From positions 12,151,970 to 12,215,969 of the forward strand of contig NC_074726.1 of the NCBI RefSeq assembly GCF_947242115.1: DNA of 64,000 bases, read 5' to 3'. Shown one piece after another: positions 1 to 9,420 of this stretch (its first letter is position 1; every line of letters begins with the position of its first letter). The translations under genes were made by a program, and so were the position numbers. The stretch comes from Biomphalaria glabrata (taxonomy: Eukaryota > Mollusca > Gastropoda > Planorbidae). The notes under the pieces were generated by a model that was not told the DNA's origin, made no database searches, and saw nothing but the letters and a program-made list of their open reading frames with translations.

Positions 1-1735
1 GTTTTAGCTAGTCCTGCGGGAGGTTTTAGCTAGTCCTACGGGAGGTTTTAGCTAGTCTTGCGGGAGGTTTGGGCTAGTCCTGCGGGAGGTTTTAGCTAGT
101 CTTGCGGGAGGTTTTAGCTAGTCTTGCGGGAGGTTTTAGCTACTCCTGCGGGAGGTTTTAGCTAGTCCTGCGGGAGGTTTTAGCTAGTCCTGCGGGAGGT
201 TTTAGCTAGTCCTGCGGGAGGTTTTAGCTAGTCCTGCAGGAGGTTTGGGCTAGTCCTGCGGGAGGTTTTAGCTAGTCCTGCGGGAGGTTTTAGCTAGTCC
301 TGCGGGAGGTTTTAGCTAGTCCTGCGGGAGGTTTTAGCTAGTCCTGCGGGAGGTTTTAGCTAGTCCTGCGGGAGGTTTGGGCTAGTCCTGCGGGAGGTTT
401 TAGCTAGTCCTGCGGGAGGTTTTAGCTAGTCCTGCGGGAGGTTTTAGCTAGTCCTGCGGGAGGTTTTAGCTAGTCCTGCGGAAGGTTTTAGCTTGTCCTG
501 CGGGAGGTTTTAGCTAGTCCTGCGGGAGGTTTTAGCTAGTCCTGCGGGAGGTTTTAGCTAGTCCTGCGGGAGGTTTTAGCTAGTCCTGCGGGAGGTTTTA
601 GCTAGTCCTGCGGGAGGTTTTAGCTAGTCCTGCGGGAGGTTTTAGCTAGTCCTGCGGGAGGTTTTAGCTAGTCCTGCAGGAGGTTTGGGCTAGTCCTGCG
701 GGAGGTTTTAGCTAGTCCTGCGGGAGGTTTTAGCTAGTCCTGCGGGAGGTTTTAGCTAGTCCTGCGGGAGGTTTTAGCTAGTCCTGCGGGAGGTTTTAGC
801 TAGTCCTTCGGGAGGTTTGGGCTAGTCCTGCGGGAGGTTTTAGCTAGTCCTGCGGGAGGTTTTAGCTAGTCCTGCGGGAGGTTTTAGCTAGTCCTGCGGG
901 AGGTTTTAGCTAGTCCTGCGGAAGGTTTTAGCTTGTCCTGCGGGAGGTTTTAGCTAGTCCTGCGGGAGGTTTTAGCTAGTCCTGCGGGAGGTTTTAGCTA
1001 GTCCTGCGGGAGGTTTTAGCTAGTCCTGCGGGAGGTTTTAGCTAGTCCTGCGGGAGGTTTTAGCTAGTCCTGCGGGAGGTTTTAGCTAGTCCTGCGGGAG
1101 GTTTTAGCTAGTCCTGCGAAAGGCTTGGGCTAGTCCTGCGGGAGGTTTTAGCTAGTCCTGTGGGAGGTTTTAGTTAGTCCTGCGGGAGGTTTTACCTAGT
1201 CCTGCGGGAGGTTTTAGCTAGTCCTGCGGGAGGTTTTAGCTAGTCCTGCGGGAGGTTTTAGCTAGTCCTGCGGGAGGTTTGGGCTAGTCCTGCGGGAGGT
1301 TTTAGCTAGTCCTGCGGGAGGTTTTAGCTAGTCTTGCGGGAGGTTTGGGCTAGTCCTGCGGGAGGTTTTAGCTAGTCTTGCGGGAGGTTTTAGCTAGTCT
1401 TGCGGGAGGTTTTAGCTAGTCCTGCGGGAGGTTTTAGCTAGTCCTGCGGGAGGTTTTAGCTAGTCCTGCGGGAGGTTTGGGCTAGTCCTGCGGGAGGTTT
1501 TAGCTAGTCCTGCGGGAGGTTTTAGCTAGTCCTGCGGGAGGTTTTAGCTAGTCCTGCAGAAGGTTTTAGCTAGTCCTGCGGGAGGTTTTAGCTAGTCCTG
1601 CGGGAGGTTTTAGCTAGTCCTGCGGGAGGTTTTAGCTAGTCCTGCGGGAGGTTTTAGCTAGTCCTGCGAAAGGCTTGGGCTAGTCCTGCAGGAGGTTTGG
1701 GCTAGTCTTGCGGGAGGTTTGGGCTAGTCTTGCGG
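1..1735. repeat. 22-bp minisatellite with higher-order structure
   Basis: About 79 head-to-tail copies of a 22-bp unit, consensus gttttagctagtcctgcgg plus gag. A common variant replaces ttttagc with tttgggc. Rare variants recur at fixed distances: the tgcagg/tttggg pair at about 236 and 676 and the gaagg/gcttgtcc pair at about 481 and 921 are each 440 bp (20 units) apart, and the gcgaaaggcttggg variant at about 1117 and 1667 is 550 bp (25 units) apart. The array therefore grew partly by block duplication. It probably lies in an intron of the upstream receptor gene and is cut by the window edge. Confidence 0.97.
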
Positions 1736-1844
1736 GCTAGGATAATCGAGAACAAAGCTGAAGAACATCAAAAATATGACAAACAAAGAAACAATAATTT
1801 ATTTTTAAACTTGGGTGTCCGTGGGTTAGTTTCTAACAAAATAC

Positions 1845-2333
1845 AGACGTTACTTCAAAAAAGAAGATAATTACATTCTACGCGTGTCCCTGGGTCATCT
1901 ATTCATGCATGTTAATTAATGACTTAAATTCTGTCAAGTCATTGGTTTTCCTAGCTAATAGTACCAGGGAAGAAGGCGAATTTATACAAATTTACCTTTC
2001 TGTGTATTTTATTAGTTTTTTCTTTTGTATTTGAAGATTAGGGCTCAGTGTTGTATGTATGATTGCTGCTTTTCTTTTAAGTCTTCCATCCTGAAGGCTT
2101 TCTAAATTTAATGTTTTTACTGAAGGTGTTACTCGAGTCAAATGTGAATATTTGTTTGTTATGAATCTCACAGCTCTATTTTGTGTCTGTTCCAGTTTCT
2201 TAATGTTTTCTTGAGTTGAGGGGTCCCAAACAGAGGATACATATTCTATTATTGGCCTAGCCAAGGTTAAATAACATGTTAGTTTTAAGTTCTTATTTGA
2301 CTTGACTATAAAATGGGGTTGGGGTGGGCACAT
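1845..2333 (-). mobile_element. LINE 3' end with RT C-terminal coding remnant
   Basis: On the - strand, 2333-1992 encodes a 113-residue stretch with the post-RT motif LARPIIEYVSSVWDPSTQ followed by IKKLEQTQNRAVRFI, typical of CR1/Jockey-like non-LTR retrotransposons. The 3' untranslated part (about 1990-1845) recurs at about 13.85, 15.05, 54.89 and 56.0 kb, so it is a multicopy family with 5'-truncated copies. It is a remnant inside the last-but-one intron of the upstream receptor gene. Confidence 0.8.
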
Positions 2334-2466
2334 GCCTCAGGGTACCACTGGTCTAAATCATAGCTTCATGAGTCATATGTTTCTACTGCATGGAAAAAAA
2401 AAGATAATGTTTATTACTGCTATCATCCCACGAGCTGTCTACATCTAATGATTACTTGTCTCTTAG

Positions 2467-2562
2467 CTTGTTACCATTGCATGGAGGAGCTCTGCGATCA
2501 GCGGTCTTTAACATGCCGGAGAGGGTGCAAAGAAGGAGTGGCCGCAATCGGTTGTACTGCGG
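2467..2562 (+). CDS. Upstream receptor paralogue: penultimate coding exon (EGF-like)
   Basis: A 96-nt exon bounded by acceptor cttag and donor gtgatt, phase 1 at both ends. It reads CYHCMEELCDQ, then CRRGCKEG, ending in GCTA: six cysteines in C-x2-C-x4-C form followed by C-x3-C and a last Cys. The spacing and the CD-Q motif match the 96-nt exon at 48268-48363 of the complete downstream gene. This shows that a second, tandem member of the family ends here. Upstream exons must lie left of the window; nothing exon-like is visible in 1736-2466. Confidence 0.8.
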
Positions 2563-3062
2563 GTGATTATGTTATTTTGTTGTTCTGTAAATTATGACTA
2601 GTGAGAGCCTTACTTTGCGGTTTAACGTTTCAATAGGTCTAAAAGAGGTGAGAAAATCGATGAATAAATTGAAAATGAAAAATAAAAAGCGAGGGTGTTG
2701 CAACTCAAACGAAGTATACTGTAAACCCTTTCCTCGCTTTAAGTTTTTAGTTAATAATGTAAAAGGTATTTTAATGAATTACGCTAGTTTGCAATTCGAT
2801 AGATATCTTTTTGCACTATGTTTACGTATTTGTAATCGTCCTTACGTCATTTCCGCTTCCTTTTACACGCGGTCTAAATTTAAAAAAAAAAAAAAAAAAG
2901 ACAAAACACTTTTTTTTTTTATGCTTATATTAAGTGTAGTAGTATTAATTAGTTTTGATCAGTAATGTTATTAAATTTGTTATAGATCTAGTATTGGAAA
3001 TATATAAAATTAAAAAAAAAAAGATAGAAAGATAAAAAGATAAAGATAGATAGATAAATACA

Positions 3063-3286
3063 GCTTTAATATAGCGCTAATTTCATGCTTATAGCATACT
3101 CAGAGCGCTATGGTCCAATCACATTTGTGGACCAGTTGGAAGGGGTGTCTGGGAGAATGTTTTCATGCTGCCTTTAGGCGCTCAGTAAACACAACTCTGC
3201 TCAAGTCGTGTGTCGACCTTCGAGTCCCCTTCATAGGTAGCCAAACCAAGTTCAGGCGTACTTAGTCTCCGACCACTCTTTCCACT
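3063..3286 (-). mobile_element. SINE, family B copy 1
   Basis: About 225 bp that recurs at about 21145 and 38950 with shared blocks (atagcgctaatttcatgc; gctgcctttaggcgctcag; cttagtctccgaccac). On the - strand the end near 3286 starts with a tRNA-like A box (gtcggagactaag) and a B-box-like GAnTCGAAGGTCGACAC region, suggesting a tRNA-derived SINE. It sits in the last intron of the upstream receptor gene. Confidence 0.6.
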
Positions 3287-3560
3287 AGATAAGATAAGAT
3301 AAGATAATTTTTATTGGTCCAATCAAATGGAAATTCAGTTTGACTACAATTGACCACCTCAGCGTAATTACAGTACAAGAACAATATAAATGCAAATAAG
3401 AGCAAAATTCATACACGAAACACATAACAGATCGATATATAAATATAGTTAGATAAATATAGATAGATAGATAGATAAATAGATACGATAAGATAGATAG
3501 ATAGATACATAGATAGATAAGATAAGATAAGATAGATAGATAGCTAGATAGATGGATAGA
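3287..3560. repeat. GATA-type microsatellite and flanking retroelement tail
   Basis: Runs of gataagataa at 3287-3306 and of gatagata at 3450-3555 flank a unique-looking block that begins ttttattggtccaatcaaa, a form typical of LINE 3' ends. Long open frames here (Ile/Tyr/Leu/Ser only) are products of the GATA repeat and not genes. Confidence 0.75.
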
Positions 3561-3601
3561 TAGATGAATAACTGCAGTATACAACTATCTGGTATATCTA
3601 G

Positions 3602-3744
3602 CTGCCTCAATGAGTGCTAAAACTGATGAGTCCAGCTCCTCCAGCTTTTACATCGTCATCCCACTGTTCCTTATAATCGCAGTAGCAGCATTGTTGGCCT
3701 TACTGTGGAAAAAAAAAACATCTCCGATTACTGCCTTGGAGTGA
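3602..3744 (+). CDS. Upstream receptor paralogue: terminal exon (transmembrane and tail)
   Basis: Acceptor tctag at 3601, phase 1, 143 nt to a TGA at 3742-3744, the same length as the last exon of the downstream gene (49085-49227). The product is a Ser-rich juxtamembrane stretch (DESSSSSFY), a hydrophobic helix (IVIPLFLIIAVAALLALLW), then a short basic tail KKKTSPITALE. It is a type I single-pass membrane anchor with almost no cytoplasmic domain and no kinase, ITAM or NPxY motif. An AATAAATAAATAAA stretch at 3890-3903 is the likely polyadenylation region. Confidence 0.78.
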
Positions 3745-3959
3745 TGACAAATTATCCTTAAAAAGTTTTTGCTTTCGTTTGTTTTATTTCATTTTTTGCT
3801 TGCTCTACTCTACTTAAAATGGCCTAATATGTAGTCATTGGTGTGAAATATTTGATACAACATTATTGTTATTTTGAGCCTAATGTTTAAATAAATAAAT
3901 AAACAAGTATAATACATTTTATGTTTTGAAAACTTTTTTTTAACCACGAAGTCTTATTT

Positions 3960-4140
3960 ATTATCGGCCCCCAAAAGGGGAAAAGACGCTATTAGTTTTG
4001 TGTGGCCTGTCTGTCCGTCCGTCTGTTCGTCCGTCCGTCCCGTTTAGATCTCGTAAACTAGAAAAGATAGTGAAAATCCGACATCACAATATTTTAGAAC
4101 ATTCAAAGTTCTGATGCAACGGCTACTTTTTTCTTTACTG
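3960..4140. repeat. Interspersed (GTCC)n-bearing repeat, copy 1
   Basis: Starts tcggcccccaaaaggggaa, contains gacgctattagttttgtgtgg, several gtccgtcc units and gatctcgtaaactagaaaaga, then an AT-rich tail. Near-identical copies lie at about 17021 and 32211. No coding capacity is seen. The repeated start and shared internal blocks mark a dispersed element of unknown class. Confidence 0.7.
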
Positions 4141-4521
4141 AAAGCGAAAAATCTAATTTTTTAAATCATTTATGGGAGCAGTTTTTTCATAAAAATACAC
4201 AACTTTTACAACTATTCACTATTAATAGTAATAAACAGCTGAGGCTCTTTGTTAGGGGCGGCAATCAAGTAACATTTTTTTAAACACATTTATGTTAACG
4301 GTTGTCAAATTTTTTTTTTTTATATTTGTATTGTTAAGATATGTAAGTTATGTTATACTAAGTACTATATTTACGCAAAAAAAATGTTTATTATTTTTTA
4401 AAGAGAAAAAATCTATTTAGTATGCATATAAGTTAGACATAATTTAAAACACCAATTAATAAGTAGTTTTCATATTATCGCGTGAACTGCAATGACTAAA
4501 CAACTCCATATATATATATAT

Positions 4522-5125
4522 GGGAAAGTGGGGTAATCTGAGATACTTAACTTTAAAGAGTCATAAAACTTATATATGACATATTTTTTCCAAACGCTAA
4601 TATACAATGGATTTAGTATATATGAAATAAACTTTCCACTAAAGATCAGATGGATTCGAGCATTACTTTTTTAGTTATAGAAGTAAAATGAAATCATTTT
4701 AGTATCCCATCATACCCGCCATAAATGGGTAATATGGGATACCCAACCAATGTCTGAAAACTATAAAAATACAAACAAAATATCATTCTGTAAATCAAGT
4801 AAACAAAACAAACAGTTTAAAACATCACAAAAAATTGTATTATTTTAAAATATTTTCTGTTAAAAAGAAAATAAAGAAGTATCTGTGTAAAGTGAACCGT
4901 GCGCGCACCGGAGCTGATGAGAAAAAATAATTGTCTTCATTTAAATTAATATTATTGGCTAATTCAGATTTTAATATGAGCTGATTATTTTGGTTTTTCT
5001 TCTGCTAGAACATTCAACACCAATTAAGATTTAGATGTAACATTTGAGCACTTAAACCTATAAAAAATATCGTAGCCTAATTTAACACCATCATGGTATC
5101 CCATATCACCCCCAGGGTAGAACAC
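4522..5125. mobile_element. Candidate non-autonomous DNA transposon
   Basis: The left end reads ggaaagtggggtaatctgag and the right end, read in reverse, gggggtgatatgggatacca. The ends are imperfect inverted repeats around a gggtAAT-TGGGATAC core, and an internal gggtaatatgggatacc sits at about 4726. The interior is AT-rich with no coding frame. The class is uncertain, and target duplications are obscured by the TA repeat on the left. Confidence 0.4.
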
Positions 5126-5762
5126 TGAAAAGTTTGTTATGACAACCATATCGCTGTGCTGATCCGAATTTTAAATATATTTATTTAGAGCCTGTTTTCT
5201 TTTATGTGTGATGAAGTTGATTAATTCAATAAATCCACGTTGTACCTAACAAGAAGACGGGAAAGCAGTCTACAACTTCTTTACAATGACCCATAGTGCA
5301 GGATATACATTTGAAATATGTTTTTGTAACCAGAATTTTTGGTCTTCTTGTTCAACTATTGGTTCCTTGTTTGTGGATATTTCAGTAAGCTGCTCATGTA
5401 TTAGTATGGATTCGTTTGTGACTGGAATCTGAGTACGTCTTCGCGCAAGCGGGTTCAATGCCCAGTCGGAAATATCCAAATGAAGAATGTCATCAAATCA
5501 TTTATTTAGTGAAAAAGTTATTTGAACTGTTTACAATATCATTTTTTCTGCTGAGCCCTTTGGTCATCTCCTGGACATACCACAGTTTGAGAACCACAAG
5601 CCTACAGAATAAAAGCTTCAAACAGAACAGCTTAGAAAATGTCATCATTTAAGGCTAGAAATTGCAAAACAAAAAAAATATTAGAAAAACATTTTATCGA
5701 CACTTCCTGTATTTGGTACACCGGATTGACCGGATACACCAAACAGTTGGCTATGTGTATGT
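5126..5762. other. Unassigned AT-rich stretch with short frames
   Basis: Two short opposite frames (5479-5270 on -, 69 residues; 5458-5652 on +, 64 residues) overlap. The - frame contains the unusual stretch EISTNKEPIVEQEDQKFWL, which might be a transposase scrap, but I recognise no catalytic motif. I see no splice-bounded exon here. Confidence 0.3.
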
Positions 5763-6050
5763 AAAGTCTTCATTATTGCTAGAGCTCCAGGAATGTCCAT
5801 ATATATTTCTCAAATATTTACAAGTTGACGCCCTCTTGGATGGCCAAGTAGTAAAGTCTTCAGTATTGCTAGAGCTCCTTGCTATAGCTCCAGGAATGTC
5901 CATATATATTTCTCAAATATTTACAAGTTGACGCCCTCTTGGATGGCCAAGTAGTAAAGTCTTCAGTATTGCTAGAGCTCCTTGCTATAGCTCCAGGAAT
6001 GTCCATATATATTTCTCAAATATTTACAAGTTGACGCCCTCTTGAATGAC
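5763..6050. repeat. Three-copy tandem repeat of about 90-104 bp
   Basis: The blocks aagtcttcagtattgctaga and gttgacgccctcttggatgg recur at about 5765, 5855 and 5959. The first copy lacks the 15-bp ccttgctatagctcc insertion present in the other two. Confidence 0.85.
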
Positions 6051-6383
6051 TGCTTGGTCTTGCACTATTGACAGGTGTAACACTAGTCCTGAAGGTGTAC
6101 CCTGCTCGCTGCCATCCCTTGCTGTCCTGTCGTATGAGGATATGATCTTTAGTTCTAATGGAAAAGTATACAACGTACAATCGAACGTACAATAAGAAGT
6201 GGACCACACTGGTCAATAGTTTTAAAAAATCGGCCACTAGCAGATCTTTTTTGTCACGCTAATGTCGCCAATAGACACGGTATACGACACTCCGGGTAAA
6301 TTTGACAGTTCTGAATTTGAATTAGCAGACATTTTCACCTCGGCTGGATGACAGTGCAGACGGTGATGGGCACATTAAGTGAA

Positions 6384-6883
6384 TGTGTCCAGCAAGGTAT
6401 TATACATCACTTGTGTCCAGCAAGGTATTATACACCACTTGTGTTCAGCAAGGTATTATACACCACTTGTGTTCAGCAAGGTATTATACACCACTTGTGT
6501 CCAGCAAGGTATTTTACACCACTTGTGGCCATCAAGGTATTATACACCACTTGTGTCCAGCAAGTTATTTTACACCACTTGTGTCCATCAAGGTATTTTA
6601 CATCACTTGTGTCCATTAAGGTATTATACACCACTTGTGTCTAGCAATATATTTTACACCATTTGTGTCCATCAAGGTATTTTACACCACATGTGTCCAT
6701 CAAGGTATTTTACACCACTTGTGTTCATCAAGGTATTTTACACCACTTGTGTCCATCAAGGTATTATACACCACTTGTGTCCAGCAATGTATTTTACACC
6801 ACTTGTGTCCATCAAGGTATTATACACCACTTGTGTCCAGCAATGTATTTTACACCACTTGTGTCCATCAAGGTATTATACAC
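6384..6883. repeat. 28-bp minisatellite, left part
   Basis: About 18 copies of a unit gtattatacaccacttgtgt + ccatcaag, with alternation of ccagcaa/ccatcaa and ttatac/tttac forms. The array continues at 13015 after the LTR element, so it was one array of about 29 units before insertion. Since 28 is not a multiple of 3 and the unit lacks stops in any forward frame, all three + frames stay open; this is not evidence for a protein. Confidence 0.95.
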
Positions 6884-7455
6884 TGTCACAGTCCAGTTTT
6901 AGAACCTCTGTGACATGAAGTGATACTCAGTCACCTATTGTAATATTCCGTGCGGGCAAGCACGAGGTTAAGTGAATAAGTTAAAGGACTCTAGAATAAG
7001 GGTCAAAAGTTAGTTAGTAAAGAACTCCAGCAGAGAGTGGATGTACGATTTTCTCTGTCTGTAATATGTACCTTAATGAATTTGATTTAATGTTAACTTG
7101 AGAGTTTTCTTCGGACTTATATTTTGAACATTCCATTGATGTGATTACTTATTCCACATGGCACGAGTAGCCAGTATTTATTGGTGTATATTTTGTGACG
7201 GCTGAAGTCGCCAGTATTTTCTGTAATTTATTTTATATATAATAAACGTTACGTCTGCTACCAGTGTGTTCATCAGTAATTCTAAATGTTGTCGTTGGAG
7301 ACTTTAGTATATTAGTAATGTTGCGCACTTGCAAATCTAGTGCGTCTAATAAAGTACATCGCTAAGAGGAGCATTATAGCCGTACCAGAAGAGGTACCTA
7401 CAACACACGGACGCACCCACGCCGCTACGCCTACAGCCAAAACCAAGTAGCGACA
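6884..7455 (+). repeat. 5' LTR
   Basis: 572 bp, ends TGTCAC and GCGACA. It holds an AATAAA-type signal in the stretch ttatatataataaacg and matches the 3' LTR along its whole length by eye. Just downstream, tttggtggccagtatg occurs at 7456 and again about 60 bp later; the TGGTGGCCAG core is the candidate tRNA primer-binding site. Confidence 0.95.
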
Positions 7456-9420
7456 TTTGGTGGCCAGTATGCAGTATGGACCTACAACATAGGTGACATT
7501 TGGCCTTTGGTGGCCAGTATGTCTTAAAGACAGAACGAACCTACACTCTTTAACAAGTAAATCGTCGATTGTCTACATTCCATCTGGCGTAGAAGTACAA
7601 GGACTATTTTTTCTTTCACCATGGCGGCGAAAACAATTTAACGAACTTAGAGGGCTAATAAACTTTTCTTCAATAAGAAATCAACTCAGGTGGCCTTGCT
7701 ACAACATGATCTCAGAGCGATTCCTAGATCTTAATATGCTATCTTAGATCGGGAAGTTGAAACAACCAGAAACCAAGATCTGATGCAGATTGATGATAAA
7801 CAACAGTCAACAAAACAGGTCAAGGCCCATTCATCTCAACTCTCAGAGATCCACTACCTTAACATCATCATACACATAAGAGTCGATTTAATTAGTATGT
7901 ATGAAACTGAATACAGCCATGCCTGATGAGCCGCAATATGGGTGAAAACAATTACTGAAGAAAAGCCGAAGCCGGAGTACAGCTACCTGTCTGTACTAAT
8001 CAATTCCGACGTCATTCAAGTCGACGATTCATCGTGGTGTACGTCTTTTGAGACTCACCTAATCATTTGTTCACTGTCCCAGTAGCAAATTGTGGTACAC
8101 AGGGGCACGTGATACCACCATATCGTCCTAACTGAAGAGAATCTTCTCCACAACATCTTCTGAAGAGAATCCTCTCCATAACATCTTCTGTGAAAAACTT
8201 CTCCTGTCTTATATTGCTAATTAAGTCAGTCATAGACTATTGGATTATCCTCTAAAAGAGCAAGTACTTTGGATTATATATACATATACTATTTGGATTA
8301 TCTTCTAAAAGATCAAGTACTTTGGATTATATATACATATACTATTTGTCATCTTAGTCATCGTTGCCCATACTATTTGTACTAAACCGTTATTGGATCA
8401 CTAGCTACCAGTATAATTAATTCCGTTTGGATTATTGAGCTCGTTATTGGATATATATTATATATTTGTGACTGGACTATTGGATATATTACCTTATTTC
8501 ACTGATTTATTCTATGATTCGATTATAACTGGACTATGGATCTACACTAAGAGTATCGAGCTTATCTACATCAGACTACACTAGAAAGCCCCTGTAAGTT
8601 TTGATCAATTATTGAATATATTTGTTATACATTGATATAATTTAAAGCATCCAACTAAGTATTGTTGAATTTAAAGTATCCAATTAAGTATTGTTGACTA
8701 TTGAAGATAGTCACTAGTGAGTAACTATTTACATTTTTCTAAGTGTTCTTTTAAGGGTGGCTGGAGAGGGACTATTTTATGAACTATCATAACAATAGGA
8801 TCTATTAGGGTCTATCCTATTTGTTCTTTAACCTCTATAAGGCCCAATGCGTTTGAGGCTCTCCTTGTTGGTACGGAGGTCATAGAATATAGTGGGAAAT
8901 TATTCATTTAGCTGTTGAGTCTTGTTTGTATTTCTGTCAGTGTACTTAATCTGTATCTATATTGTTGTTTGTTTAAAAGTCCTGTATCCATATATCTGTA
9001 TTCCTCCTGTCACATTTCTACTTTTTATTAATTTCTTTAAAGGCAGACTGTGTTGTTCTCTATATTGTTTCTGTGTTTGTCTTTTTACTTATACTGTACA
9101 TATATTTTTCTTTCTCTTACTAATTTACATTTTTTTTACTATTTTACTTTGGCACAACAGCACACATGTATAACATATGTTGAAATTTATGACTATTGAA
9201 TTTGAATAGTTTATAATTGAGTAACTGAGTAAATTTTGATCTAGATCTATACATTGGACAATTATCACTACATTCTTTCATTACATTGTAACCATTGATT
9301 GAATTTTCTATATTATTGTGTAATATACACATGTTAAATAATTGACACACACTGTATTGACAAGTACAACACAGTACATTTTTTCTTTTCTCACTTAATT
9401 AACTACACAAAGCATTAAAC

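Noticed and set aside
1-1735. CRISPR-like array
   Set aside because: There are no unique spacers between units; a plain tandem minisatellite in a eukaryotic genome.
6348-6918. Several overlapping + strand frames up to 179 codons
   Set aside because: Explained by the 28-bp minisatellite, which is stop-free in all forward frames; no splice or start context.
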